7,880 bases of DNA from an uncultured Chloroflexaceae bacterium (GTDB lineage Bacteria > Chloroflexota > Chloroflexia > Chloroflexales > Chloroflexaceae), in the NCBI GenBank assembly GCA_937141995.1, contig CAKZQX010000969.1, positions 1 to 7,880 of the forward strand, in the 5' to 3' direction. Shown here one piece after another: positions 1 through 6,195 of the stretch. The notes beneath the pieces are model-generated. The model was not told the DNA's origin, searched no databases, and saw only the letters and a list, made by a program, of their open reading frames with translations. The translations under genes and the position numbers were made by a program. The number at the start of each line of letters is the position of its first letter. Position 1 is the stretch's first letter.

Positions 1-537
1 CTCCGCCCTTCTGGTATTCGGCGCTATTTTGACATCGCCGCGACGATGGACGATGTGGTGACGCTCGGCATCGGAGAACCGGATTTCGTCACGCCCAAGC
101 ACATCATCGAGAAGGGTGTGGAGTCGCTCTACGCGGGTGATACCGGTTATACCAATAACTCCGGCCTGCCCCAACTGCGTGAGGCGATCAGCGCCTATAT
201 CGAACGGCTGTACGACCTCTACTACGCGCCGGCAAATCAGGTGCTGGTGACGGTGGGCGTCAGCGAGGCGCTGTGGTTGGCGATGAAAACCATCCTTAAT
301 CCCGGTGATGAGGTGCTGGTCGTGGAACCGTGTTTCGTCGCCAACGCTGCCGCCGTCGAGATGGCGGGGGGCGTCCCGGTGATGGTGCCGACCCATGTCG
401 AGAATGAGTTTCAGGTCTATGCGGGGGCCGGGCATGCGTTCTTTAATGACACGCGGGACAGTTATGCCCCAGATGCTGCCGAGGATGCCTGGGAGCGCAC
501 TCTGGCCTGGTTCCGTACTCATCTGCCTGCGGCATAG
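1..537 (+). CDS. Chimeric ORF: aminotransferase N-terminal part fused to dienelactone hydrolase C-terminal tail (5' partial)
   Basis: The frame is open from base 1 ([15 protein letters not shown] precedes the first ATG at 46), so the gene starts outside the window. Bases 1 to about 414 encode the start of a class I/II PLP-dependent aminotransferase: GIGEPDF (67-87), [13 protein letters not shown] (from about 142) and the phosphate-side motif GVSEAL (256-273). At about 409-420 the similarity changes abruptly, and [12 protein letters not shown] plus the following [14 protein letters not shown] is the standard C-terminus of dienelactone hydrolase-family proteins, with the triad histidine at 433-435. 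The aminotransferase part lacks the PLP-binding lysine and the C-terminal domain; the hydrolase part lacks the nucleophile cysteine and the aspartate. I infer a deletion or recombination fusion with no ancestral activity, although the frame itself is intact. Domain calls come from remembered family motifs. Confidence 0.8.
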   Translation, partial: LRPSGIRRYFDIAATMDDVVTLGIGEPDFVTPKHIIEKGVESLYAGDTGYTNNSGLPQLREAISAYIERLYDLYYAPANQVLVTVGVSEALWLAMKTILNPGDEVLVVEPCFVANAAAVEMAGGVPVMVPTHVENEFQVYAGAGHAFFNDTRDSYAPDAAEDAWERTLAWFRTHLPAA

Positions 538-543
538 TGTTCA

Positions 544-690
544 AGATTGACAGAAGTTATGTGGACTGTTCCAGTCCTGGTGTCAGACCCGCAGACTGGT
601 TTCGCCTCCAGCAGGGCGAAAGATCTCGATGCTGCCGCAGGCGAAGCGGGCTGCCATCTCAGTAAACGTCCGGTTTGCATGTCAACCGTT
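544..690 (+). repeat. Palindromic repeat element, copy A (short core, right end truncated)
   Basis: First of four copies of an interspersed element. It shows the left arm TCGCCTCCAGCAGGGCG (602-618), almost no core, then the right arm with ATGCTGCCGCAGGCGAA (629-645, identical to 1045-1061 in C and 6118-6134 in D) and AAACGTCCGGTTTG (664-677). A degenerate left terminus lies at about 544-565 (GAAGTTATGTGG). The expected right terminus (ACCGCGTAACTC) stops after ACCG at 685-688, where copy B begins. No protein-coding signature is present: reading frames across it are low-complexity products of the repeat. Function unknown. Confidence 0.7.
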
Positions 691-921
691 CATATAACAG
701 GAGTTACGCGGTGGATCTTCAAACCGGACGTTTCATCCGATGAACGCCGGATTCGCCTCCGGCAGCGTGGTACGTTCTGTTTCTTTTTTACGAAACATTG
801 GCTCGGAGAGCCAATGTTTCGTAAAAAAGATCTGGTAACGTCCGCCCTGCCGGAGGCGAATCCGGCCGGTTGTCCCGGCAGATGCCTGGTTTGGAACCGA
901 CCGCGTAACTCGTGTCATATA
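691..921 (-). repeat. Palindromic repeat element, copy B (inverted, with core hairpin)
   Basis: This is the most complete copy. Its 22-base ends, 691-712 and the reverse complement of 900-921, match at 19 of 22 positions, and the inner 12 bases GAGTTACGCGGT / ACCGCGTAACTC are perfect. Inside lies a second perfect inverted repeat, GGATTCGCCTCCGGCAG (749-765) against 848-864, and at the centre a perfect hairpin at 782-830. Its left half matches the reverse complement of the right half of D, so B is inverted relative to A, C and D. The right end (899-918) is identical over 20 bases to the reverse complement of 6037-6056 in D. There is no transposase; MITE-like or REP-like behaviour is an inference. 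Confidence 0.8.
782..830. other. Perfect core hairpin of repeat B
   Basis: Bases 782-804 pair perfectly with 808-830 (23 bp, GGA loop). The stem runs TCTTTTTTACGAAACATTGG outward to inward. The T-run lies on the outer 5' side and the A-run on the outer 3' side. This is the opposite of an intrinsic terminator, so it is listed as a structural element only. Confidence 0.85.
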
Positions 922-984
922 GCAGGACTTAGGCAGTTACAAACCCGGAAGGACATGTCGCCTCCAGCAGGTCGGAAGAAACCA

Positions 985-1033
985 TCTTTTTTCACAAAAA
1001 TTTTCACAAAGTGAAAATTTTTGTGAAAAAAGA
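985..1033. other. Perfect core hairpin of repeat C
   Basis: Bases 985-1007 pair perfectly with 1011-1033 (23 bp, AAA loop). The stem contains CTTTTTTCACAAAAATTTTC. It is nearly all A/T, unlike the GC-rich arms around it. As in copy B, the outer ends are T-run then A-run, the wrong order for a terminator. Confidence 0.85.
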
Positions 1034-1119
1034 AAAAAAGTACCATGCTGCCGCAGGCGAATCCGGCCATTATCGGGCTCAAACGTCTGGTTTGAACACG
1101 CACCGCGTACGTCCTATCG

Positions 1120-1125
1120 TATAAC
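1120..1125 (+). promoter_or_regulatory. Possible -10 box for the DUF92 gene, at the end of repeat C
   Basis: TATAAC lies in the terminal bases of repeat C. A TTGAAC at 1092-1097 is 22 bases away, too far for a standard -35. Transcription from this -10 would begin at about 1131-1133, among the tandem ATGs, implying a leaderless or near-leaderless message. This fits the absence of a Shine-Dalgarno sequence. Confidence 0.3.
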
Positions 1126-1146
1126 AACAATGAACAATGAACAATG
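1126..1146 (+). repeat. Three tandem AACAATG units at the DUF92 start
   Basis: The 7-base unit AACAATG occurs three times without a break (1126-1132, 1133-1139, 1140-1146). The period of 7 puts the three ATGs (1130, 1137, 1144) in three different frames. The first opens a 5-codon frame ending in a TGA at 1145-1147 that overlaps the third ATG. The second stops after 4 codons (TGA 1149-1151). Only the third opens the long gene. Confidence 0.9.
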
Positions 1147-1980
1147 ATTGATACAACCCGCTTCATCCTGGGAGTGGCAATTAGCACGGGCATTGGCGGA
1201 CTGGCCTACTGGCGGCAGTCACTGAACGCCGGCGGCTGGCTGGGAGCCATCATTGTCGGCACGTTGACCTTTGGGGCCGGCGGGTGGGTCTGGGGGATGA
1301 CGCTGTTTGCCTTTTTTATCAGCAGTAGCCTGCTCTCGCACTACCGTGAGGAGGTCAAGGAGCAGCGTGCCGCCGAGAAGTTCTCGAAGGGCGGGCGGCG
1401 CGATCTGCGGCAGGCGCTGGCGAATGGCGGCGTGGGCGCACTGCTGGCGCTACTCTACGGCTTACTCGGTGAGCCACTGCTGCTCTTTGCCGCATTTGTC
1501 GGGGTGATGGCAACCGTTACGGCGGACACCTGGGCCACGGAGTCGGGCGTGCTGAGTGCTCAACCGCCACGCCTGATTACGACGGGCCGCCGGGTTGCGC
1601 CGGGCACATCCGGTGGTATTACGCTGCTGGGAACCGGCGCGGCGGCGGCGGGCGGCGGCTTTATTGGTCTGGCTATCCTCGGATTTATGATCGCCGGACA
1701 GGTGCTTTCGGGGCAACCGGTGACAGTCGCCTGGTGGGTGCTCCCGGCGGCGCTGCTGGGTGGGTTGGCCGGGGCGCTGTTTGATAGTCTACTGGGAGCC
1801 ACGGTGCAGGCCATGTACCGCTATCCGAGCGGGAAGGAAACCGAGCGTCCGGTCGGACGTGACGGCACGCCCAACACCTTTGTGCGCGGATGGCGCTGGC
1901 TCGACAATGACCTGGTTAATCTCTTGAGTTCGCTGGTGGGTGGGCTGGTTGCGGCGATTGTGGCCGGTCTGCCGGCTTGA
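1144..1980 (+). CDS. DUF92 family integral membrane protein (VTE6/phytyl-phosphate kinase-like)
   Basis: The 278-residue product is highly hydrophobic, with about six or seven membrane segments (roughly residues 5-25, 30-62, 93-126, 150-185, 192-222, 255-277). Conserved DUF92 features are visible: a basic cytosolic loop (KGGRRDLRQALANGG), TADTWATE with Asp128, PRLITTGRRVAPGTSGGI, FDSLLGATVQ and NDLVNLLSS near the C-terminus. Known family members include the plant and cyanobacterial VTE6 proteins, which phosphorylate phytyl phosphate to phytyl diphosphate for quinone/tocopherol or chlorophyll side-chain salvage. In a phototroph a similar prenyl-phosphate kinase role is plausible but inferred. 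The ATG at 1144 is the only start that keeps the first membrane helix; no Shine-Dalgarno is seen. The gene is convergent with the next one, with 2 bases between stops. Confidence 0.88.
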   Translation: MIDTTRFILGVAISTGIGGLAYWRQSLNAGGWLGAIIVGTLTFGAGGWVWGMTLFAFFISSSLLSHYREEVKEQRAAEKFSKGGRRDLRQALANGGVGALLALLYGLLGEPLLLFAAFVGVMATVTADTWATESGVLSAQPPRLITTGRRVAPGTSGGITLLGTGAAAAGGGFIGLAILGFMIAGQVLSGQPVTVAWWVLPAALLGGLAGALFDSLLGATVQAMYRYPSGKETERPVGRDGTPNTFVRGWRWLDNDLVNLLSSLVGGLVAAIVAGLPA

Positions 1981-1982
1981 GG

Positions 1983-2585
1983 CTATCCCGACCCAAACAA
2001 GACATACTGCCAGTAGTTCAGACTGGCCTGGAACAGGGTCTGCGGCTCGAAGTCCACGGTAGCGACCGGCGCGCCATGGGCGACCAGTCCATGATCGCGG
2101 GCCATCTTCAAATCAAGCAGCAGTTCGCTCGGCGCACTGACAATCAAGATGCTCTCAATGCCCTGTTGCCGGGCTATCTCGGCAATGTTTTGAAAATCCG
2201 CTACATTATCTTCCGGCGCTTCTACCGGCAGCAGCGCGTGTTCGGGCAGACCCTGCGCAACCAGATCGGCCTGGACTGCCACCGGGTCGTCGGCCACCAG
2301 CAGCAACCGGCCGGCAAGCCGCCGCCGGTACAACTCCTGCGCATGCGCAAGATGGGCGTTTGTGAGGGTGTCGGCGTGACGAGGCGATCGTGCATCCGCC
2401 GGACGGATTTCATCGCGCTGGCCTTGCACAACGATCAGGCTCCCCACCAGTACCAGTGCCAGCAGAATCAGCGTGGAGAGAACCGCAATTATTCGCAGGA
2501 TACGCAGTCCAACTGCTGTGCCGGGCAGGCGCTGCCGCCTGGCAGGTTGTTTCTGCGTTTCATCTGAAGGTTGTTGCTTGTTCAC
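1983..2585 (-). CDS. Membrane-anchored DUF218/YdcF-like protein
   Basis: The 200-residue product has a short basic cytosolic N-terminus, one membrane helix (about 29-54) and an extracytoplasmic domain of about 145 residues. The order of HAQELYRRRLAGRLLLV, then AVQADLVAQGLPEHALL, then FQNIAEIARQQGIESILIVS resembles the DUF218 (ElyC/SanA/YdcF) fold. The first strand with its usual VVLGxG motif is missing after the helix, replaced by ARSPRHADTLTNA, so activity is doubtful. It starts with GTG at 2585-2583, which overlaps the TGA of the upstream kinase gene (GTGA). With no good Shine-Dalgarno nearby, it is probably translated by coupling. Known relatives act in envelope maintenance; a specific role here cannot be assigned. 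Family placement is moderate, since it rests on pattern similarity. Confidence 0.65.
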   Translation of the reverse strand: MNKQQPSDETQKQPARRQRLPGTAVGLRILRIIAVLSTLILLALVLVGSLIVVQGQRDEIRPADARSPRHADTLTNAHLAHAQELYRRRLAGRLLLVADDPVAVQADLVAQGLPEHALLPVEAPEDNVADFQNIAEIARQQGIESILIVSAPSELLLDLKMARDHGLVAHGAPVATVDFEPQTLFQASLNYWQYVLFGSG

Positions 2586-5500
2586 GATAACTCATTCTGT
2601 GATAGACGGCGGGTCTGTACATGCATGGAACTGACGGTTCGGTAGAGCGCGCCGGCATCAAACGGCTTGACCAGCACCCGGTCGGCCCCTCGGGTACAGG
2701 CATCTTCGGGATCAAGCTGTTCGCCCCAGCCGGTCATTAACAGAGTAGCAACATGGGGATCTTGCCGGCGAATCTGCTCCAACAACTCCCACCCGGACAT
2801 CCCCGGCATACCCAGATCGGTGCAAACCAGATCGATCTGGTAGGGCTGGAAGATATCCAGTGCCTCGGCCCCGGATGCTACGGCTGTTATCCGGCATCCC
2901 CAGCGCTCAAACAGCTTGGTCAGTACGCGCTGTACCATCAGTTCATCTTCGACAATCAGCACCCGCAGTGCGGAGAGATCAATCGACGGGCGTGCCTCTT
3001 TCGGCTCGGACTCTGGCATAGTCGCGGTCTGCATCGGCAGCGCGACGGTAAAGGTACTCCCCATACCCGGCGCACTGCGCACCGTGATACTGCCGTGATG
3101 GCGCTGGATAATGCCGTGGGCCACGGCCAACCCCATCCCGGTGCCTCGCGCACCTTTGGTCGTAAAGAAGGGATCGAAGATGCGTTTCTGAATATTCGCC
3201 GGCATCCCGATGCCGGTATCACGTACCTCGATCACAACCATAGGTGACGTCACTTGCTCTCCTGCCGGATCGCTGCCGGAATATGAACACCCCTTTTGCG
3301 CGAATGTCCTGATATGCAGTTCGCCCCCATGCGGCATCGCATCAAGTGCATTAAGGATCAGGTTGGTCACCAGTTCCCGCAAAACGGGTGCATCGCCAAT
3401 AACGGGAGACTGCGCGGACAGTTCACAGAAAACTTCAACCGAAATACCACAATTTTGCGCGGCATCACGCCAGCGGGGGCGTGTCATTGCCAGACTCTCT
3501 TCAATAACATTGTTGATATCGACAATGTCATCGGGCGAGGAGTGATGGGTCTGGGCAAAATCCTGTAAACGGCGGACAATTGCCGCGCCGTCGAGGGCGG
3601 CACGCTCAATGATCCGCAGCCCCTCGCGGGTTGTCGCGTCCATCGGTTCAAGCAGCAGTAACTGCGCGTGACCAAGGATTCCGGCCAGCAGGTTGTTAAA
3701 ATCATGTGCGACACCGCCGGCAAGTTCACCCAGCGCGCGCAGGTGTTCACTGCGCAGCAACTCCTCCTGCGTGCGCTCGAGTTCATCGTAGCGTGCAATA
3801 TTCTCCAGGACAACCGCAATCTGCCCGGCCAGCGACTCCAACAGATAGACATCATCCTGACTGAACTGGCCCACACTATCGCTGTGGATATCAATGACGC
3901 CCAGCACCCGACCCGCGCCCTTAATCGGCACAACCAGTTCGGCCCGGCTTGTCTCCAGCAGTGGAAGTGCCACATAGTCCGGTTCGCGTGCGAGATCATT
4001 AACCAGTACCGCCGTGCCTACCTTCATGGCTTGCGCCAGTCCTGCGTCACCGGCCATACAGCCGGCATCCGGTAGATCTGCGACCGCGTTAACCTGCCCG
4101 GCGACAGCTTTAATTACCAGCGCGCCATCTTCAACCAGGGCCACGTTGGCCTGGTAGTAGCCGAAGGTTGTATGCAGCAGGCGTGTCAGTTCGTCCAGTA
4201 ATGGTTCAACCGCGTGCATCGCGCTCAGGCGAATGCTAAGGCGGTGCAGCGCCTGGAGTTGTTTCGTGCGGGCCTGGGCTTGCTGATAGAGTTGTGCATT
4301 ATGAATTGCCACGGCCACATGATCGGCAAATGTTTCGGCAACCTGCCGGTCATTCTCGCCAAATGCATTGGGCTGCCACTGATCAATCGATAGCATGCCA
4401 ATGAACTGTTTGTTCGCCCATAGCGGCACCCCGATCCAGGCACGAATAATCTGACTGTCGGGAACATCCTGCCAGCGCGGATCTTGCTGCACATCGGATA
4501 TAACCACGGCCCGGCGTTGTCCGGTCCTCCGCCAGTTGAGCGAACCGGGCCCAACATACAGAATGAGGTTGCGTATATCCGACTGATGGCCGCGACCGGC
4601 AACCAGTTTAACATAATCGTCATCGCGGCTCAACCAGATGGCGGCCGAGTCATAGGCCACAAAGCGCACAAGTTGTTCCAGCACAAAGTTGAGGAGCACT
4701 TCCTGGCTAATCATCGCGTTGCAGGCGGCGGCAAGTTGTCCCAGCGACTCACTCAAGTTGCGACTGCGCTGCTCCTGCTGTGTCAATTCAGCCTGTGCGA
4801 TAGCAATCGCAAGCTGATCTCCCACGGTCTGCACCAGATCGATTTCTTCATCGCGCCAGCGGTGGGTACGCTCCCAGGCAAATATCCGTAACTGGGCCAC
4901 CACGCGTCCGCCATAGAAAATTGGGGCAGTAATCCACGCTCCCGCAGCGGTCAGGTTGCAGGCAACGGTAGATCGATCCGCCGTTGCCTGCCAGGATTGA
5001 TCCGGCAATTCCGAAGCCGTTGCTGCTGCCGACTGGTGCCACTCATTCGTCAGGCGAAACTCGCTGGTGTGGCCGGTAGTTACCAGGCGGTACAATGCAG
5101 AATCGGTTCCATGCAGGTTAGCGGTTAGACCTCTGAGTGCCAGGTCGATCACCGCATCAGTGTTACCCATATCGCGCACGGCATGGTTAATCCGGTTCAG
5201 TAACCGCTCCCGGTCCGCCGCTCGCCGTAGTTTTGTGGCAGTCTCGGCATTGTCGAGAGCAATCGCCGCATAGCTGGCAAACACCTCCATTGTCTGCACG
5301 ATGGTCTCGCTGAAGAGCGTATACGAATCATACTGCGACAGGTTGAGTACACCGAGGATCCGGTTGCGTACCTGAAGCGGTAAGGCGAGGATATTCGATA
5401 TCGGCGCGGAAGGCCAGGGGCGGTAGCGTGGATCGGCAGCAGGATTACGCAGATGGAGGGGTTGACCGGTTTGCGCGACCCACCCGGCCAATCCTTCACC

Positions 5501-5740
5501 AACCCGCAGCGCTACATCCCGGTAGATGCTACGGGAGGTGCCAATCGCCGCACTCACTGTTAGCCATTCTCTCGCTTCATCCAACAGCATCACGGTGACA
5601 GACTCGGCTTCGCTTAAGTCGTACGCCGCATGCACGATACGCTGTAATACTTCGTCCAGGTCTAAGGATGAACAGACCAGGCGACTCAGTTCAAGGACCG
5701 CCGCCATTGGATCACGTTGCACTGGTATGGTGTTCGTCAT
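2582..5740 (-). CDS. Hybrid sensor histidine kinase with four GAF domains and C-terminal receiver
   Basis: The 1052-residue protein has no membrane helix and should act in the cytosol. Domains in order: GAF about 15-168, GAF about 180-318, GAF about 330-485, GAF about 495-650, HisKA with phosphoacceptor His679 in GGVAHDFNN, HATPase_c with N-box Asn797 (NLILNALDAM), G1 Asp841 (DTGIGMP) and G2 GTGMGL near 866, then REC about 926-1040. The receiver has the acidic triplet start EDE (931-933), phosphoacceptor Asp975 (TDLGMPG), Thr1003 and Lys1025 (VLVKPF). All catalytic residues are present, so His-to-Asp phosphorelay is expected; the signal sensed by the GAF domains is unknown. The ATG at 5740 has AGGA 8 bases upstream. 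It is co-transcribed with the DUF218-like gene through a GTGA overlap. No separate response regulator or HPt gene lies in the window. Confidence 0.95.
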   Translation of the reverse strand: MTNTIPVQRDPMAAVLELSRLVCSSLDLDEVLQRIVHAAYDLSEAESVTVMLLDEAREWLTVSAAIGTSRSIYRDVALRVGEGLAGWVAQTGQPLHLRNPAADPRYRPWPSAPISNILALPLQVRNRILGVLNLSQYDSYTLFSETIVQTMEVFASYAAIALDNAETATKLRRAADRERLLNRINHAVRDMGNTDAVIDLALRGLTANLHGTDSALYRLVTTGHTSEFRLTNEWHQSAAATASELPDQSWQATADRSTVACNLTAAGAWITAPIFYGGRVVAQLRIFAWERTHRWRDEEIDLVQTVGDQLAIAIAQAELTQQEQRSRNLSESLGQLAAACNAMISQEVLLNFVLEQLVRFVAYDSAAIWLSRDDDYVKLVAGRGHQSDIRNLILYVGPGSLNWRRTGQRRAVVISDVQQDPRWQDVPDSQIIRAWIGVPLWANKQFIGMLSIDQWQPNAFGENDRQVAETFADHVAVAIHNAQLYQQAQARTKQLQALHRLSIRLSAMHAVEPLLDELTRLLHTTFGYYQANVALVEDGALVIKAVAGQVNAVADLPDAGCMAGDAGLAQAMKVGTAVLVNDLAREPDYVALPLLETSRAELVVPIKGAGRVLGVIDIHSDSVGQFSQDDVYLLESLAGQIAVVLENIARYDELERTQEELLRSEHLRALGELAGGVAHDFNNLLAGILGHAQLLLLEPMDATTREGLRIIERAALDGAAIVRRLQDFAQTHHSSPDDIVDINNVIEESLAMTRPRWRDAAQNCGISVEVFCELSAQSPVIGDAPVLRELVTNLILNALDAMPHGGELHIRTFAQKGCSYSGSDPAGEQVTSPMVVIEVRDTGIGMPANIQKRIFDPFFTTKGARGTGMGLAVAHGIIQRHHGSITVRSAPGMGSTFTVALPMQTATMPESEPKEARPSIDLSALRVLIVEDELMVQRVLTKLFERWGCRITAVASGAEALDIFQPYQIDLVCTDLGMPGMSGWELLEQIRRQDPHVATLLMTGWGEQLDPEDACTRGADRVLVKPFDAGALYRTVSSMHVQTRRLSQNELS

Positions 5741-5768
5741 AGTTGGTATCCTGTATTGCGGCAGACAT
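5712..5768 (-). CDS. 18-codon upstream ORF overlapping the kinase start
   Basis: An ATG at 5768-5766 is preceded by AAGGAGGGTA, a stronger Shine-Dalgarno sequence than that of the kinase gene. It encodes MSAAIQDTNYDEHHTSAT and stops with TGA at 5714-5712, 26 bases inside the kinase gene in another frame. It may be a leader peptide that couples or tunes kinase translation. Existence as a translated unit is inferred from the ribosome site only, and the spacing of about 4 bases is short. Confidence 0.35.
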   Translation of the reverse strand: MSAAIQDTNYDEHHTSAT

Positions 5769-5786
5769 TACCCTCCTTCGTTGACC

Positions 5787-5815
5787 ATTATACGAAGTCC
5801 GCCCGGATAGTGCAA
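5787..5815 (-). promoter_or_regulatory. Sigma-70-type promoter of the kinase operon
   Basis: On the minus strand TTGCAC (5815-5810) and a consensus TATAAT (5792-5787) are separated by exactly 17 bases. Transcription would begin near 5780, about 40 bases before the kinase ATG and 12 before the upstream ORF. Confidence 0.65.
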
Positions 5816-5826
5816 TGGTTTCATCG

Positions 5827-5849
5827 AGAGCAAGAGTGTGGTGCTCTTG
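5827..5849. promoter_or_regulatory. Inverted repeat upstream of the kinase promoter, possible operator
   Basis: CAAGAG (5831-5836) and CTCTTG (5844-5849) form an inverted repeat with a 7-base spacer; AGAGCA (5827-5832) and TGCTCT (5842-5847) give an overlapping alternative. It lies just upstream of the -35 of the kinase promoter. It could bind a regulator, but arms of 6 bases can occur by chance. Confidence 0.25.
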
Positions 5850-6033
5850 TCAATTACGTGATAGAGAAGTATTAGTGTATATATTCCACCTTGCCACCGT
5901 AGGCGAAGACGGTGTGCCGATCTGTCATCAAGCTGGAACAGACCATAGCGCGTCAGGCATGCGTTGTTCGAGGTTGCTTTATCCAGACATCCGTTTGACA
6001 TATGTTTGGCAGAAGCGTACATTTATATCATCA
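5850..6033. other. Intergenic stretch, no gene recognised
   Basis: Between the kinase promoter and repeat D I find no convincing gene. Reading frames here run into the repeat and give no family-like protein. A weak rightward promoter-like pair, TTGTCA (5847-5852), 17 bases, TATTAG (5870-5875), could make the region divergently transcribed. A better rightward promoter is at 5995-6023. Confidence 0.4.
5995..6023 (+). promoter_or_regulatory. Predicted promoter reading through repeat D into arsR-like gene
   Basis: A consensus TTGACA (5995-6000) is followed after 17 bases by TACATT (6018-6023; 4 of 6 matches to TATAAT). Transcription would start near 6030, giving a leader of about 180 bases that contains repeat D. 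A perfect 10-base palindrome, TCATTAATGA (6031-6040), sits at the predicted start site and could be an operator, for example for autoregulation; that is inference. Confidence 0.45.
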
Positions 6034-6195
6034 TTAATGACACGAGTTACGCGGTCACTGACCCGGCGCAGAGTCTCGCCTCCAACAGGGCGGAAGATTC
6101 CATGCTTATTCATAACCATGCTGCCGCAGGCGAATCGGGCTTCCATCGGGTGAAACGTCTGGTTTGCATATCAACCGCGCAACTTCTGTTCATGA
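6034..6195 (+). repeat. Palindromic repeat element, copy D (no core hairpin)
   Basis: The left terminus TGACACGAGTTACGCGGT (6038-6055) is identical to the inverted right terminus of B. The left arm is TCGCCTCCAACAGGGCGGAA (6076-6095). A core of about 20 bases without a long hairpin follows, then a right arm identical to C over 6115-6136, and AAACGTCTGGTTTG (6154-6167). The right terminus ACCGCGCAACTT (6174-6185) matches the consensus at 10 of 12 bases. The element ends about 12 bases before the arsR-like gene and lies in its predicted leader. Confidence 0.75.

Larger units (their letters stand above)
916..1125 (+). repeat. Palindromic repeat element, copy C (with core hairpin)
   Basis: The left terminus 916-937 matches the left terminus of B at 18 of 22 positions; the right terminus ends at about 1101-1125 (CACCGCGTACGTCC, then TATCGTATAAC). 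The left arm is TCGCCTCCAGCAGGTCGGAA (958-977). The right arm is identical to D over 22 bases (1042-1063 against 6115-6136) and continues with AAACGTCTGGTTTG (1081-1094). The centre holds a perfect hairpin unrelated in sequence to that of B. The element ends a few bases before the DUF92 gene, and its terminus may supply that gene's -10 box. Confidence 0.8.

Noticed and set aside
547..1014. A rightward 155-codon frame across the repeat cluster
   Set aside because: It runs through the A, B and C repeat arms, has no family-like sequence and no ribosome site; it is a by-product of the GC-rich repeats.
782..1033. The two long perfect hairpins as bidirectional intrinsic terminators
   Set aside because: Their outer ends are T-run on the 5' side and A-run on the 3' side. 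On either strand the U-run would precede the stem and the A-run follow it, the reverse of an intrinsic terminator.
544..1125. The repeats as a CRISPR array
   Set aside because: Units are 150-230 bases long, internally palindromic, in both orientations and directly adjacent, without regular short repeats and unique spacers; no cas gene is present.
544..1125. Retron or diversity-generating system, because of the long hairpins
   Set aside because: No reverse transcriptase, variable target gene or effector is present in the window; the hairpins belong to a dispersed repeat.
1977..2567. A rightward 196-codon frame opposite the DUF218-like gene
   Set aside because: It is antisense to a gene with a membrane helix, family-like pattern and operon coupling; its translation is rich in Q, R and C without domain features.
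5880..5930. FHLATVGEDGVP as a remnant of a pyridoxamine-oxidase-like protein
   Set aside because: Only about a dozen residues look similar, with no continuation on either side in any frame; chance cannot be excluded.
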